DNA of 64,000 nt from Flavobacteriaceae bacterium (GTDB taxonomy: Bacteria; Bacteroidota; Bacteroidia; Flavobacteriales; Flavobacteriaceae), in NCBI GenBank assembly GCA_024743095.1, contig JANSXF010000001.1:1-64000 (forward strand), in the 5' to 3' direction. The notes below the pieces were generated by a model. It searched no databases, had not been told where the DNA came from, and worked only from the letters and a program-made list of their open reading frames with translations. The position numbers and the translations under genes were made by a program. Numbering within the stretch: position 1 is the first letter of the stretch; each line of letters starts with the position of its first letter. Shown in pieces: positions 26,190 through 34,903 of this stretch.

Positions 26190-27650
26190 CTAGTTCTTTA
26201 GAACCACCTCGCTGTACTTAGAATTAATTTTGATGGTCTTACCATCATTTTTGCTGATGTTATAACCTGTGTGCAGGTTGCTTCCCTGCTTTTTGGTCGA
26301 TATTAATTTTAGCGCCTTTGGGTACTGAAAACCTGAAATCGTCTCATTTACCGAAATAACATAGGGTGTTTCGGGCAGTTTACAATCCAACTCACCGTTT
26401 TCCAAGGATATATCAATGGAGTTGAAACCATTGGATACCTCATCAATATTCAACACGCCAAAATTATTGGTCACTAAAGCCTTGCCCACTACCCTACCAA
26501 TAACCACATTGGACGACACCGAATTCAACTTCAGTTGCTTTACCTCATTTAAATGAACTTTATCCGAGTAATCCGCACTAAGGCTGCCATAGTTCCAGTT
26601 TTGCACAAAGACCGGGGAATACGAAACCTGGATATCGGTATTGGCACCATCAATGGTTGAGGCAAGCAAGCTTGCATAAGACAAGCTTGCTTTGATGTTT
26701 TTGGCATTTTCTGCCAATTTTACCTCACCGTGGCGTACATTCATTTTTACCTTAATGTACTTCGGCATTTTGATGATGATTCGTTTTTTGACCTTGTACT
26801 CTTTATGTTTTCCATCAGATGAAAAGTAAAACACATTGGGACTTCCATGAATGGACCTTACATCTTCCCGTAACCGCTTTCTAAGTTCTGCCTGCTCTTT
26901 TCGGATTTCAGCCTGCTGGGCGCGCATCTCTTCTTGCTGTTCTCTCCTGCGTTCTTGCATCTCCCTGCGTACTTCCTGTTGCTCTTCACGGAATTGCTCT
27001 CTATCCTCCCTCATCTCCTCTCTTCGGGCCTCGCGTTCCTCTGCCATTTTTTCCATCTCTTCGCCCCATTTCTCAAAAAGCTCCTTATATTCCTTGTCAA
27101 ACGTTTTATCGAACTCCTTTTTCCATTCCTTCATGTACTTATCTCCGTCCTTTTTATAGGCATCGTAATCAAAGTCTATGGGCGGTAAAGGAGGTAACGG
27201 CGGCATGGACGGCATCTCTGCTATTTCCGGAATAATAATTTCCGGGATTTCTGGGATCTCGACATTGGCGATGATTTCTGAAACCGATGGCATATTCGGA
27301 ATATCAATGTTCACCGTTCTAAAATCGTATGCATAGTTAGGTCCGGCACCCTCGGTACTTATCTCAATTTCTTGGCTATTGCCCATAATCTTGACCAAAT
27401 CCTTTTTAAAGTAGGAATCAGCTTCCTCTTTGTCCACACCTTCCAGTTCGATTACCGCGGCGATTTCCACCTGATCTTTGTCCCAAGTCTCAAATTGGAT
27501 ATCCGCATAACTGGTATTGATGTTGAGTTCAGTGCTTTTGTTGACATTGAAGGTTTCCTTATACGTTTTGGACTTTTCCTGCGCTTGGCCGGTAAAGCCG
27601 ACCAAGGCCAGGAGCAATCCGCTACACAATATTTGGTGATTCCTGTTCAT
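26190..27650 (-). CDS. Exported protein with a long charged helix in a DUF4097-like context
   Basis: A 486-residue exported protein (signal peptide 1-23). Residues 30-115 look like beta-strands. Then a Pro-rich hinge PSMPPLPPLPPIDFD (about 146-160) leads into about 110 residues of Glu/Arg/Lys/Gln-rich helix (KMAEEREARREEMREDREQ then EEQQEVRREMQERRREQQ), the composition of a single alpha helix or ER/K coiled coil. The C-terminal 200 residues are repetitive beta-rich (GEVKLAENAKNI, SNVVIGRVVGKALV, NNFGVLNIDEV), like DUF4097-type adhesin/anti-stress domains. It is the last gene of a sigma/anti-sigma operon with 29-nt overlap, so it is probably its effector or sensor. No specific function is known to me. 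Confidence 0.75.
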   Translation of the reverse strand: MNRNHQILCSGLLLALVGFTGQAQEKSKTYKETFNVNKSTELNINTSYADIQFETWDKDQVEIAAVIELEGVDKEEADSYFKKDLVKIMGNSQEIEISTEGAGPNYAYDFRTVNIDIPNMPSVSEIIANVEIPEIPEIIIPEIAEMPSMPPLPPLPPIDFDYDAYKKDGDKYMKEWKKEFDKTFDKEYKELFEKWGEEMEKMAEEREARREEMREDREQFREEQQEVRREMQERRREQQEEMRAQQAEIRKEQAELRKRLREDVRSIHGSPNVFYFSSDGKHKEYKVKKRIIIKMPKYIKVKMNVRHGEVKLAENAKNIKASLSYASLLASTIDGANTDIQVSYSPVFVQNWNYGSLSADYSDKVHLNEVKQLKLNSVSSNVVIGRVVGKALVTNNFGVLNIDEVSNGFNSIDISLENGELDCKLPETPYVISVNETISGFQYPKALKLISTKKQGSNLHTGYNISKNDGKTIKINSKYSEVVLKN

Positions 27651-28224
27651 TTTTTGATGATTTTAATTGATTCAACTTTGATTTTAATTTTTGCAATAAC
27701 TGTAACCGTAACTGTAGGTTATTGATCAAGGCATTTATGGTTTGGTCATTTGGCCCCAAATCGTTCAACTCTTGATTAAGTCTTTGGTATTCCTTGTTCA
27801 ATTCGGACAATCGGTCCATATAACTATCCACAAGCTCTCTATTTCCAGGGTCTTCGGCCAATTCGGACAACTGAAGGTTAATGTTTGTGGTATAATACGT
27901 CTCTATCTTTTTAAGGTCCGGGGACAAATCGCCCAATGAAATACCCTGGACCTCTTTATTGGGATTATCTCTGTCCACAACGGTTATTTTTTCATCCGGG
28001 CCAACCGCTCCCCCAGTACCATTGAAATAATAAATGGACAACCCAACGGCCACCACAATGGAGGCTGCTATCTGCATCCAAAGGGAAATAACCTTTTTCT
28101 TGTGAGGGTTTTTGGGCAACTCCTCTTCGAGCTTCGCAAAAAACCGGTCCTCATGTCCTTCCCTCATTTTGAAGCTTTTTTGCTCCCTTTCCTTTTCAAA
28201 CAATTTTCTAAGATCACGTGCCAT
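27622..28224 (-). CDS. Putative membrane anti-sigma-like protein
   Basis: A 200-residue protein. The cytoplasmic N-terminus (1-45) has MARDLRKLFEKEREQKSFKM and HEDRFFAKLEEELP, then one transmembrane helix (about 50-70, LWMQIAASIVVAVGLSIYYF), and an exported part predicted mainly helical with coiled-coil repeats (QRLNQELNDLG, NALINNLQLRLQLLQKLKSKLNQLK). One-helix topology next to an ECF sigma factor is the usual anti-sigma plan; the anti-sigma role is inferred from context. It overlaps the sigma gene by 11 nt. Confidence 0.72.
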   Translation of the reverse strand: MARDLRKLFEKEREQKSFKMREGHEDRFFAKLEEELPKNPHKKKVISLWMQIAASIVVAVGLSIYYFNGTGGAVGPDEKITVVDRDNPNKEVQGISLGDLSPDLKKIETYYTTNINLQLSELAEDPGNRELVDSYMDRLSELNKEYQRLNQELNDLGPNDQTINALINNLQLRLQLLQKLKSKLNQLKSSKNEQESPNIV

Positions 28225-28696
28225 AAGCCAAGTCCTTTAATCTATCTTTTAATTGCGCCTTCCCTCTTAGCAGCCGGGTTCTGGATGCGGTTTCCGTGAC
28301 ACCTAAAATTCCAGCTATCTCAGAATGATCGTACCCTTCCACCAAAAACAATTGCACTACATATCTATATTTTTGGGGCAGTTCATCGATGGTCTCTTTC
28401 ACCTGTTCAATAGAGATTCCCTCCTCTACCGACCAATCACCTTCCTCTGCTACCTGCAAGTAATTTTCATTGAGTTCCACCGTTCGTTGATGTTTCGATT
28501 TTAAAAAATCGATACTGCCATTCACCACAATTCTTTTTAACCAGGCCCCGAAAGTAACATCTCCCTTGAACTGCCCTATCCGTTGAAAAGCCTTTATAAA
28601 TGAATCTTGCAATACATCTTCCGCATCATCGGCATTTTTTAGAAAGCGCATGGCCACACAGAACATACCATCACAATACTGGCGGTACAGTTGCAT
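28214..28696 (-). CDS. ECF sigma-70 factor (start uncertain)
   Basis: An alternative sigma factor. The 160 residues from ATG 28696 contain region 2 (AMRFLKNADDAEDVLQDSFIKAF, then FGAWLKRIVVN) and region 4 (LPQKYRYVVQLFLVEGYDHSEIAGILG, an HTH). However, in-frame codons above the ATG encode a conserved-looking start (HIELVEKCKANDRQAQ) reaching a TAG at 28787-28789 with no ATG, GTG or TTG; only ATA (28762) or ATT (28741) could start there. So either translation starts at a rare codon or the start codon was lost. Downstream genes encode an anti-sigma-like and an exported protein. Family is secure; start is not. Confidence 0.85.
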   Translation of the reverse strand: MQLYRQYCDGMFCVAMRFLKNADDAEDVLQDSFIKAFQRIGQFKGDVTFGAWLKRIVVNGSIDFLKSKHQRTVELNENYLQVAEEGDWSVEEGISIEQVKETIDELPQKYRYVVQLFLVEGYDHSEIAGILGVTETASRTRLLRGKAQLKDRLKDLAYGT

Positions 28697-28843
28697 TTGT
28701 GCCTGGCGGTCGTTCGCCTTGCACTTCTCTACAAGCTCAATATGGAGCGCAGTTGGTTCTATGTCTGGTTTTTTAGTTGTTCTGTACTAATGACGATGTA
28801 AAAAATACAACGTTGCAAAATAGGACGTTTTTATCGTATTTTT

Positions 28844-28878
28844 AACAAAAAAAACCCCGTTGAAAAATCAACAGGGTT
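28844..28878 (-). terminator. Terminator of ohr
   Basis: AACCC-GTTGA pairs with TCAAC-GGGTT around AAAA, followed on the minus strand by a T-run; it follows the ohr stop at 28901. Confidence 0.75.
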
Positions 28879-28900
28879 CATTATTAAGAAGTTAAACCTA

Positions 28901-29326
28901 TTATTCGTCCAATAATAAATTTAGGTGCACAGTAACATTATCACGGGTCGCCTTGCTATAAGGGCACATTTCATGTGCTTCGTTGATTATGGTCTCTCCC
29001 ATTTTTTTATCTACAGTGGGCAAGTAAGTGTCCAAAGTAACTTCCAAGAAGAACCCATCGTCTTCCTTATTAAAGGCAACTATGGCGGTAACGCTGAAAT
29101 CTCCAAGGTCGTCAATATCGTGATTATTGGCAACAGCCTGCACAGCCCCTGCATAACAAGTAGAGTATGCGGCCGCAAAAAGCTCTTCAGGATTTGTTGA
29201 TTTTGGGTCTGGCTTTCCTTTGGAGTTAGGCATGCTTATCGGAAAATCCAGAACACCGTCCTCACTCTTCACATGTCCAGCTCTTCCTCCTGTATTAGTG
29301 GCCTTGGCCTCAAAAATAGTCTTCAT
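28901..29326 (-). CDS. Organic hydroperoxide resistance protein (OsmC/Ohr family)
   Basis: A 141-residue thiol peroxidase that reduces organic hydroperoxides. It has the two redox Cys of the family: YSTCYAGAV (about 54-62) and HEMCPYSKAT (about 118-127), plus GKPDPKSTNPEELFAAAY. The length fits Ohr rather than the longer OsmC-only proteins, but the two are hard to split by eye. The gene has its own terminator, and a regulator of OhrR type is not seen nearby. Confidence 0.92.
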   Translation of the reverse strand: MKTIFEAKATNTGGRAGHVKSEDGVLDFPISMPNSKGKPDPKSTNPEELFAAAYSTCYAGAVQAVANNHDIDDLGDFSVTAIVAFNKEDDGFFLEVTLDTYLPTVDKKMGETIINEAHEMCPYSKATRDNVTVHLNLLLDE

Positions 29327-29525
29327 CTTTTAAATGTTTATAGGTTCATAAAAATCGGCACCTTTATAATGACGATCATTTAACGAATAAGGTACCAATT
29401 TGCTGGCGGAAGTCCCGTTTAACAGATATTAAATTTTTGTGAAATAGATAAGGCTACAAACCAACCAAAGTCCTGATAAACCCATAAAATCTTTATAAAT
29501 TCGTATAAACTGATGAACCATACCC

Positions 29526-30569
29526 TTGGCAGACGATAACAAAACACCCTTGGACACCATTTCCAAAATCAAGGCACTCAGGAAAAAAGAGCTTTCTACC
29601 GATGCTTTGGTCCAAGGTATTTTTGATGGTAACAAAGCTATGCTAGCCAAGGCCATAACCCTTTTGGAAAGCAAAAGAGTTGACCATTCTGAAAAAGCCA
29701 ATGCCGTTATTGAAAAGTGTTTGTCCCGACCTACCAACAGTATCCGTTTGGGAATTACCGGTGTTCCCGGTGTTGGTAAAAGTTCGTTTATAGAAACTTT
29801 GGGCAAAACATTGACCGACAAGGGCAACAAAGTGGCCGTATTGGCCGTAGATCCGACCAGTTCTTTGAGCAAAGGGAGCATTTTAGGGGACAAAACCCGG
29901 ATGGAGACCTTGGCCAAAGATCCAAACGCTTTCATCCGCCCCTCCCCTTCGGGAACTTCCTTGGGGGGTGTAGCGCAAAAAACACGTGAAAGCATCATGC
30001 TCTGCGAAGCCGCTGGATACAATGTGATTTTGGTGGAAACCGTTGGTGTTGGTCAGAGTGAAATAGCTGTGCACAGTATGGTTGATTTTTTCCTTTTGTT
30101 GAAGTTATCAGGTGCAGGAGACGAGCTACAAGGTATCAAAAGAGGGATTATGGAAATGGCCGACGCCATCGCCATCAACAAAGCCGATGGCAGTAATTTG
30201 GAACATGCCGAGCTTGCCATGACTGAATTTTCCAGAGCACTGCATCTTTATCCACCAAAAGTCAACGGCTGGACGCCCAAGGTGATGAAGTGTTCCGCAG
30301 TGGAGAACACAGGCATTAAAGACATCTGGGATATGGTACAAGACTTCGTGGAACATAACAAGGAAAACGGTTTTTTTGAAAAGAACCGACAACAACAGAA
30401 CAAAAACTGGTTTCTTCAGACGGTAGATGAGTGCATCAGGCAATTCTTCCATCAGAAAGAAACCTTTAAAACAGAACAGGCCAAGTTGTTGGCGGAAATA
30501 GAAGAACATAAAATTTCACCGTTCTATGCGGCGAAACTCCTATTGGACAAGATTACCAAGGAACTTTAA
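29526..30569 (+). CDS. meaB: Methylmalonyl-CoA mutase chaperone GTPase MeaB
   Basis: A GTPase that protects and loads methylmalonyl-CoA mutase with adenosylcobalamin (the mammalian MMAA homologue). In 347 residues: Walker A GVPGVGKSSF (about 77-86), VLAVDPTSSLSKGSILGDKTRM, VETVGVGQSE, and NKADGS. The start is TTG at 29526; no in-frame ATG lies upstream and the N-terminus MADDN(K)TPLD fits relatives. Mutase genes are not in the window. Confidence 0.93.
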   Translation: MADDNKTPLDTISKIKALRKKELSTDALVQGIFDGNKAMLAKAITLLESKRVDHSEKANAVIEKCLSRPTNSIRLGITGVPGVGKSSFIETLGKTLTDKGNKVAVLAVDPTSSLSKGSILGDKTRMETLAKDPNAFIRPSPSGTSLGGVAQKTRESIMLCEAAGYNVILVETVGVGQSEIAVHSMVDFFLLLKLSGAGDELQGIKRGIMEMADAIAINKADGSNLEHAELAMTEFSRALHLYPPKVNGWTPKVMKCSAVENTGIKDIWDMVQDFVEHNKENGFFEKNRQQQNKNWFLQTVDECIRQFFHQKETFKTEQAKLLAEIEEHKISPFYAAKLLLDKITKEL

Positions 30570-30579
30570 ATAAAAGCAA

Positions 30580-30587
30580 TAAATTTG
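30580..30587 (+). promoter_or_regulatory. -7 box upstream of the GT2 gene
   Basis: TAAATTTG, an exact TAnnTTTG, 17 nt before the ATG at 30605. No -33 TTG is visible; the upstream meaB stop is just before it. Confidence 0.35.
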
Positions 30588-30604
30588 CACAGATTTTATA
30601 TTGA

Positions 30605-31567
30605 ATGAGCACCGTCACCGATTCCCTTTTATCTATAGTGGTTCCTTTGTACAACGAGGAGGACAATGTGGTCCTTTTGACCCAAAAAATCAATGAAAGC
30701 CTTGAAGGGTACAATTATCAAATTGTATACGTAGATGATTTTTCTACTGACAAAACCCGAATCAGGGTCAAGGAAATGGATGATAAGAGAGTCCATTTGA
30801 TCGAATTGAAAAAGAACTATGGCCAAAGTTTAGCCCTTGCTGCCGGAATTGATTATGCGGAAGGTGAATACATTATTACGATGGATGGAGACCTGCAGAA
30901 CGACCCATCCGATATTCCAAATATGTTGCAATATGCCATTACGGAAGAATATGATGTAGTAACTGGCATCCGTCAAAAGCGAAAAGACTCGCTCGTTAAA
31001 AAGATACCCTCTAAAATTGCGAACTTTTTGGTGCGAAGGGTAACGAAACTGGATATCAAGGACAATGGCTGTGCACTCAAGGTTTTTACCAAGGACATAG
31101 CTAAAAGCCTAAATTTATATGGTGAAATGCACCGTTTTATAACACTTTTGGCCCATTTGGAAGGTGCACAGATCAAGCAAGTTCCCGTAAAGCACCACGC
31201 AAGACATGCCGGAGTTTCCAAATATGGCCTGGAACGTGTTTTTAAAGTAGTGGCCGACATGATGTTATTACTTTTCATTAGAAAGTACTTCCAACGCCCC
31301 ATTCACTTGTTCGGGATTTTTGGGGTGCTTTTGGTCATCCTTGGAGTTTTGATCAATATTTACCTGCTTATAGTTAAGCTAGGGTTTGACCAGGATATCG
31401 GTACAAGGCCATTGCTCATTTTCGGGATGATGTTCATTGTAGGGGGCATCCAATTGTTCACCATTGGAATTGTTATGGAACTGTTGATCAGAACCTATTA
31501 CGAATCACAGCAGAAAAGACCTTATCGCATCAAAAAAATAAGCATAGGTGACGGAAAAGTTGCGTAA
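30605..31567 (+). CDS. Membrane glycosyltransferase, family 2 (polyprenyl-phosphate type)
   Basis: A 320-residue enzyme: an N-terminal GT-A domain (SIVVPLYNEEDNVVLL, then YVDDFSTDKT and MDGDLQNDP, the DxD-type Mn/nucleotide site near residue 95), the QKRKDSLVKKIPSKIANFLVRR acceptor region, and two C-terminal transmembrane helices (about 235-255 and 270-295). This layout is that of DPM1/ArnC/GtrB enzymes that load a sugar onto undecaprenyl phosphate. The sugar is not known. The following flippase-like gene overlaps it by 20 nt. Confidence 0.9.
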   Translation: MSTVTDSLLSIVVPLYNEEDNVVLLTQKINESLEGYNYQIVYVDDFSTDKTRIRVKEMDDKRVHLIELKKNYGQSLALAAGIDYAEGEYIITMDGDLQNDPSDIPNMLQYAITEEYDVVTGIRQKRKDSLVKKIPSKIANFLVRRVTKLDIKDNGCALKVFTKDIAKSLNLYGEMHRFITLLAHLEGAQIKQVPVKHHARHAGVSKYGLERVFKVVADMMLLLFIRKYFQRPIHLFGIFGVLLVILGVLINIYLLIVKLGFDQDIGTRPLLIFGMMFIVGGIQLFTIGIVMELLIRTYYESQQKRPYRIKKISIGDGKVA

Positions 31568-32420
31568 AAAGCTCATAACTGCCCTAAAGATTGTTGTTAG
31601 TGCGGTCCTTATATACTTTATTTTCACCAAAATAGAGTTGAAAGATGTACTCCAAACCCTAAAAAAGGGCGACCCGCTCTATTTGTTCTTGGCATTGCTC
31701 TTTTTTGTACTGTCCAAAATCTTATCAGCTTTGAGGACCAACCTGTATTTTCATCAAATCGGAGCGAAGGTTTCCCAGTTGAGCAACTTAAAGCTGTACC
31801 TATTGGGAATGTTTTACAACCTCTTTTTACCGGGAGGGATTGGCGGTGATGCCTATAAAGGCTACGTCATTCAGAAAGAATATCAACCAGGCACCAAAAA
31901 AGTAGTTTCAAGCTTACTATTGGACCGTTTAAGCGGGATGTTGCTGCTGTTTGTCTACGCTTGTGCACTTGCCCTCTTGTCCAAAAATGAGTTTTTCCAA
32001 AGGTTTTACTGGCTGATTGTAGCGGCCATCCCTTTGAGCGTTGCAGTATTTTGGTTTGTGAACAAAACCTTTTTCAGCTCCACCCTTTCTGTGTTTTGGA
32101 AATCTGTCGGGTTCTCGACCTTGGTGCAATTGGCTCAGCTGGTCTGTATTCTCTTTATTTTGAAATCCTTTTCCGTTAGTTTGGATAGTATTGAGTACCT
32201 GTTCGTGTTTTTGGTCTCCTCGATTGTTTCGGTAATTCCCTTGACCATTGGCGGTATTGGCAGTCGAGAGGTTACTTTTTTGTACGGTGCAAAATGGTTG
32301 GGATTGGATGAAAGCACATCCATTGGCATCAGCTTTACTTTCTTTTTGATTACGGCACTTACTTCGCTCTTCGGTGTCATCTACCACTTCAATAAGCCAA
32401 AGTTGGAATCGGTAGATTAG
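31548..32420 (+). CDS. Flippase-like lysylphosphatidylglycerol synthase TM-family protein
   Basis: A 290-residue polytopic protein with about eight transmembrane segments and the family markers FYNLFLPGGIGGDAYKGY and VSSLLLDRLSGMLLLF. It belongs to the LPG_synthase_TM (UPF0104) group; stand-alone members are proposed flippases or transporters of lipid-linked sugars and do not carry the aminoacyl-transferase domain. Starts with GTG at 31548, 20 nt inside the previous gene, so it is translationally coupled. Its stop overlaps the GT39 stop by 4 nt. Confidence 0.85.
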   Translation: MTEKLRKKLITALKIVVSAVLIYFIFTKIELKDVLQTLKKGDPLYLFLALLFFVLSKILSALRTNLYFHQIGAKVSQLSNLKLYLLGMFYNLFLPGGIGGDAYKGYVIQKEYQPGTKKVVSSLLLDRLSGMLLLFVYACALALLSKNEFFQRFYWLIVAAIPLSVAVFWFVNKTFFSSTLSVFWKSVGFSTLVQLAQLVCILFILKSFSVSLDSIEYLFVFLVSSIVSVIPLTIGGIGSREVTFLYGAKWLGLDESTSIGISFTFFLITALTSLFGVIYHFNKPKLESVD

Positions 32421-34075
32421 TCCAAATGCACCAAATGCATTTTGTTCAATTTATCTTCTCTCGTATTCGGGTTCAGGAATTTGATCTGCAATCGGGTAAT
32501 GCGAAATTGATCCACGGTAATTTGCTCGTCCCAAGCAATTCCATTGTCTTTCAATTGCTTTAATTCTTCATCCGTGGCGTAGACCCAAACATCGTCCTTT
32601 TTGGCAATTTCCGGTATTGAAACTATTTCAACAGGTTTTTTGTTATAGAAATCCAACGACCAAGAATATCTTTCGGAAACCTTATAAATATTGTCCACGG
32701 GAATATTGTTCTCCCGCACCTTTTCCGCCATATTGGAACCGCCTTGGTATTCGAGCAGTTTTGGGTAAAAATGGGCATTCATTAAACCATTCAACAGAAC
32801 TGAACTCAAAATAGCGACCGTTACAATTTTAGTGTATACGGCTTCTTTTTGAAAAAGAAGATATGTAACCAATACGAGTGCCAACAACAATAACAAATAG
32901 TTATACCAATATTCCAATTTGAAAACATAGAGACTTACCAACAGGGCAAAGACCACTACCAATCCCAATATAAAATACTGGATACCCAAGATGATTTTTG
33001 CCATCTTCAATTTTTCCTGTTGGTGCAAAACATATAGGAAAGCTGCTGATAGGATCGCATATAACGGCATCAGGATATTCATGTAGTGCGGCAATTTAAA
33101 CTGCGCAAAACTGATGAGAAGGAACAAAATGGAAATCCCGCCCACGGTCAGAAATTCTAAATTGGGCCTATAAGCGAACTTCGCTTCCCAAAAGGCTCTT
33201 ACTTTGGTCCAGTAGCCAATCAATGCAAGAACCGTCCAAGGCAGGAACACCCACAAAAAGGTATGGAAGAAAAAGAAAAAATCGCTACTGTTCTTCCCTA
33301 CGCCTTCGCCACTCATCCGTTCAAAGCTCTGCTCCCAGAAAATAAAGAAGATACCACTACGGTGATCCTTGCCCCGAATTACTTTCTCAGGGTGCAAATC
33401 AAACTGATGGTAATAGGCGTATAACATCGGGGTTATGGTCAAGCAAAAAACAACTAATGCAACCAGTAACTTCCAATTGAGCAGTCTTTTCCATTTTCGG
33501 GTATAGGCCAAGTGGCAAAGTATCGAGATTCCAATGACCACTAAGGCAATCTGCCCTTTGGTGGAAAAGGCCATTCCAGCCCCAAAAGCACCCAAAGCGA
33601 TACTTTTTAAGGTATTCTTTTCGATATAAGTGGCCAATTGCCAAATGGAGAATATCGTAAATCCAGTCAAAACAGCATCGGTACGGACATCAATGTTGGC
33701 CAAAACCATGGTTTGAGCCGTCATAAAAATCAATGAGGCGAACCGACCTACATCCTTATTATATAGTAATTTTCCAAGTCCGTAGCAGCTATAAGCCCCC
33801 AACAAAGTGGACAAAATACCTGGAATGCGGTACGCCCAATCGTGAATACCAAAAATTTTATAGGAAAGTGCGGCCAACCAGTAGTGCATATGTGGCTTGT
33901 CCAGATATTCTTCAGGTCCTTTGAACAGGCTCAAAAAATCATTTTCCTGCGCCATTCGCATGGCCATGACCGCAAATTGGGCCGAATCGTTCTCAAACAG
34001 GGTCACCAACATCCCAATGATGTACACCAAGACAATCAATCCAATGTAAAACCAATATCTGGTGGTCGAGATCAT
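32417..34075 (-). CDS. Glycosyltransferase family 39 (ArnT/PMT-like)
   Basis: An integral membrane enzyme of about 552 residues with about a dozen transmembrane helices. It has the GT39 first-loop acidic pair region (FENDSAQFAVMAMRMAQENDF; Glu-Asn-Asp), LDKPHMHYWLAAL and FSTKGQIALVVI, and a C-terminal soluble part. Such enzymes take sugars from polyprenyl phosphate and attach them to lipid A, proteins or glycans in the periplasm. ATG 34075 is chosen: ATGA overlaps the PAP2 stop, showing coupling. Substrate unknown; the upstream GT2 is a plausible sugar-donor maker. Confidence 0.88.
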   Translation of the reverse strand: MISTTRYWFYIGLIVLVYIIGMLVTLFENDSAQFAVMAMRMAQENDFLSLFKGPEEYLDKPHMHYWLAALSYKIFGIHDWAYRIPGILSTLLGAYSCYGLGKLLYNKDVGRFASLIFMTAQTMVLANIDVRTDAVLTGFTIFSIWQLATYIEKNTLKSIALGAFGAGMAFSTKGQIALVVIGISILCHLAYTRKWKRLLNWKLLVALVVFCLTITPMLYAYYHQFDLHPEKVIRGKDHRSGIFFIFWEQSFERMSGEGVGKNSSDFFFFFHTFLWVFLPWTVLALIGYWTKVRAFWEAKFAYRPNLEFLTVGGISILFLLISFAQFKLPHYMNILMPLYAILSAAFLYVLHQQEKLKMAKIILGIQYFILGLVVVFALLVSLYVFKLEYWYNYLLLLLALVLVTYLLFQKEAVYTKIVTVAILSSVLLNGLMNAHFYPKLLEYQGGSNMAEKVRENNIPVDNIYKVSERYSWSLDFYNKKPVEIVSIPEIAKKDDVWVYATDEELKQLKDNGIAWDEQITVDQFRITRLQIKFLNPNTREDKLNKMHLVHLD

Positions 34076-34641
34076 ACCCCTGTTTTTTGGAAAGCAAATA
34101 TAGCCAACTTGGCCCACAACCAACCGAAAAGTGAACCTACCAAGGCCCCTGTTAGCACATCCAACGGATAGTGCACGCCAATATAGATTCGGCTATAGGC
34201 CACTATACAGGCCCAAAGCAGCAAAACCCAAAAAATATATTTCACCTTATTTCTGAACAACACCGTAAAGAAAATTGCTGGGCCAAATGAGTTGGCCGCA
34301 TGTGCAGAAAAGTAGCCAAATTGTCCTCCGCAATAACTTTTTACCAAGCGCATTGCGCTGCTTACTTGGGGCTCATGGCAGGGACGCAAGCGGCCGATGC
34401 CATACTTGAAAAAATTGGACAGCTGATCGGTACAAGTAATCAACAAAGCAATGGAAACCAAAACTATTCCAGTTCCCTTCCAACCAAAAGTTCGATAAGA
34501 TAAATAAAGCAATAACAGATAAAGTGGTGCCGAGTTTCTGGTCGTCGTCATAAACATCCAGAAACCGTCCCAAGTCTCGGTTCCCAATCCGTTAAGGAGC
34601 AAGAACAGTTCTTTATCGTGTTGCAGTAATTGTTCCAGCAT
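34072..34641 (-). CDS. PAP2-family membrane phosphatase
   Basis: A 189-residue phosphatase with five or six helices. PAP2 motifs are visible: KYGIGRLRPCHEP (motif 1, KxxxxxxRP), the FSAHAANS segment (motif 2, where the usual PSGH is SAHA), and SRIYIGVHYPLDVL (motif 3, SRxxxxxHxxxD). Relatives remove phosphates from undecaprenyl pyrophosphate or lipid A. It sits between a small acidic gene and GT39, so it may recycle the lipid carrier of that pathway. Confidence 0.9.
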   Translation of the reverse strand: MLEQLLQHDKELFLLLNGLGTETWDGFWMFMTTTRNSAPLYLLLLYLSYRTFGWKGTGIVLVSIALLITCTDQLSNFFKYGIGRLRPCHEPQVSSAMRLVKSYCGGQFGYFSAHAANSFGPAIFFTVLFRNKVKYIFWVLLLWACIVAYSRIYIGVHYPLDVLTGALVGSLFGWLWAKLAIFAFQKTGV

Positions 34642-34868
34642 TATTGGTCGTATCTGGAAACTTCCCGGTCATAAAAAGCCGTGGCGGCCTCAATTAGGCT
34701 TTCCGCTTCTTCCAATAAATCGGCTTCATCTTGTTTGGAGAATTCTTCCATCCATTCCACTTCATCATTCTCCAGATTGATGATGAATCGTGGGTATTCG
34801 GTATGTACAATAAAAATGGCCTCGGGAAAATCCGTATTATCGGCCAATAAAAATTTAGGTAGTTCCAT
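34641..34868 (-). CDS. Small acidic protein of unknown function
   Basis: A 75-residue acidic protein: MELPKFLLADNTDFPEAIFIVHTE, strand-like RFIINLENDEVEWM, then helix with EEAESLIEAATAFYDREV. No transmembrane helix. Its stop overlaps the PAP2 ATG (TAATG), making a co-translated pair. I know no function; such small proteins accompany membrane genes in flavobacteria. The start ATG and high acidity make it a reasonable gene. Confidence 0.72.
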   Translation of the reverse strand: MELPKFLLADNTDFPEAIFIVHTEYPRFIINLENDEVEWMEEFSKQDEADLLEEAESLIEAATAFYDREVSRYDQ

Positions 34869-34903
34869 GTGTTCTTATTTTGATTCCAATCTTGGAATTC
34901 GTC

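Noticed and set aside
26851..27188. Plus-strand Ser/Leu-rich open frames opposite the E/R-rich helix
   Set aside because: They are mirror products of the biased codons on the real strand and have no start context.
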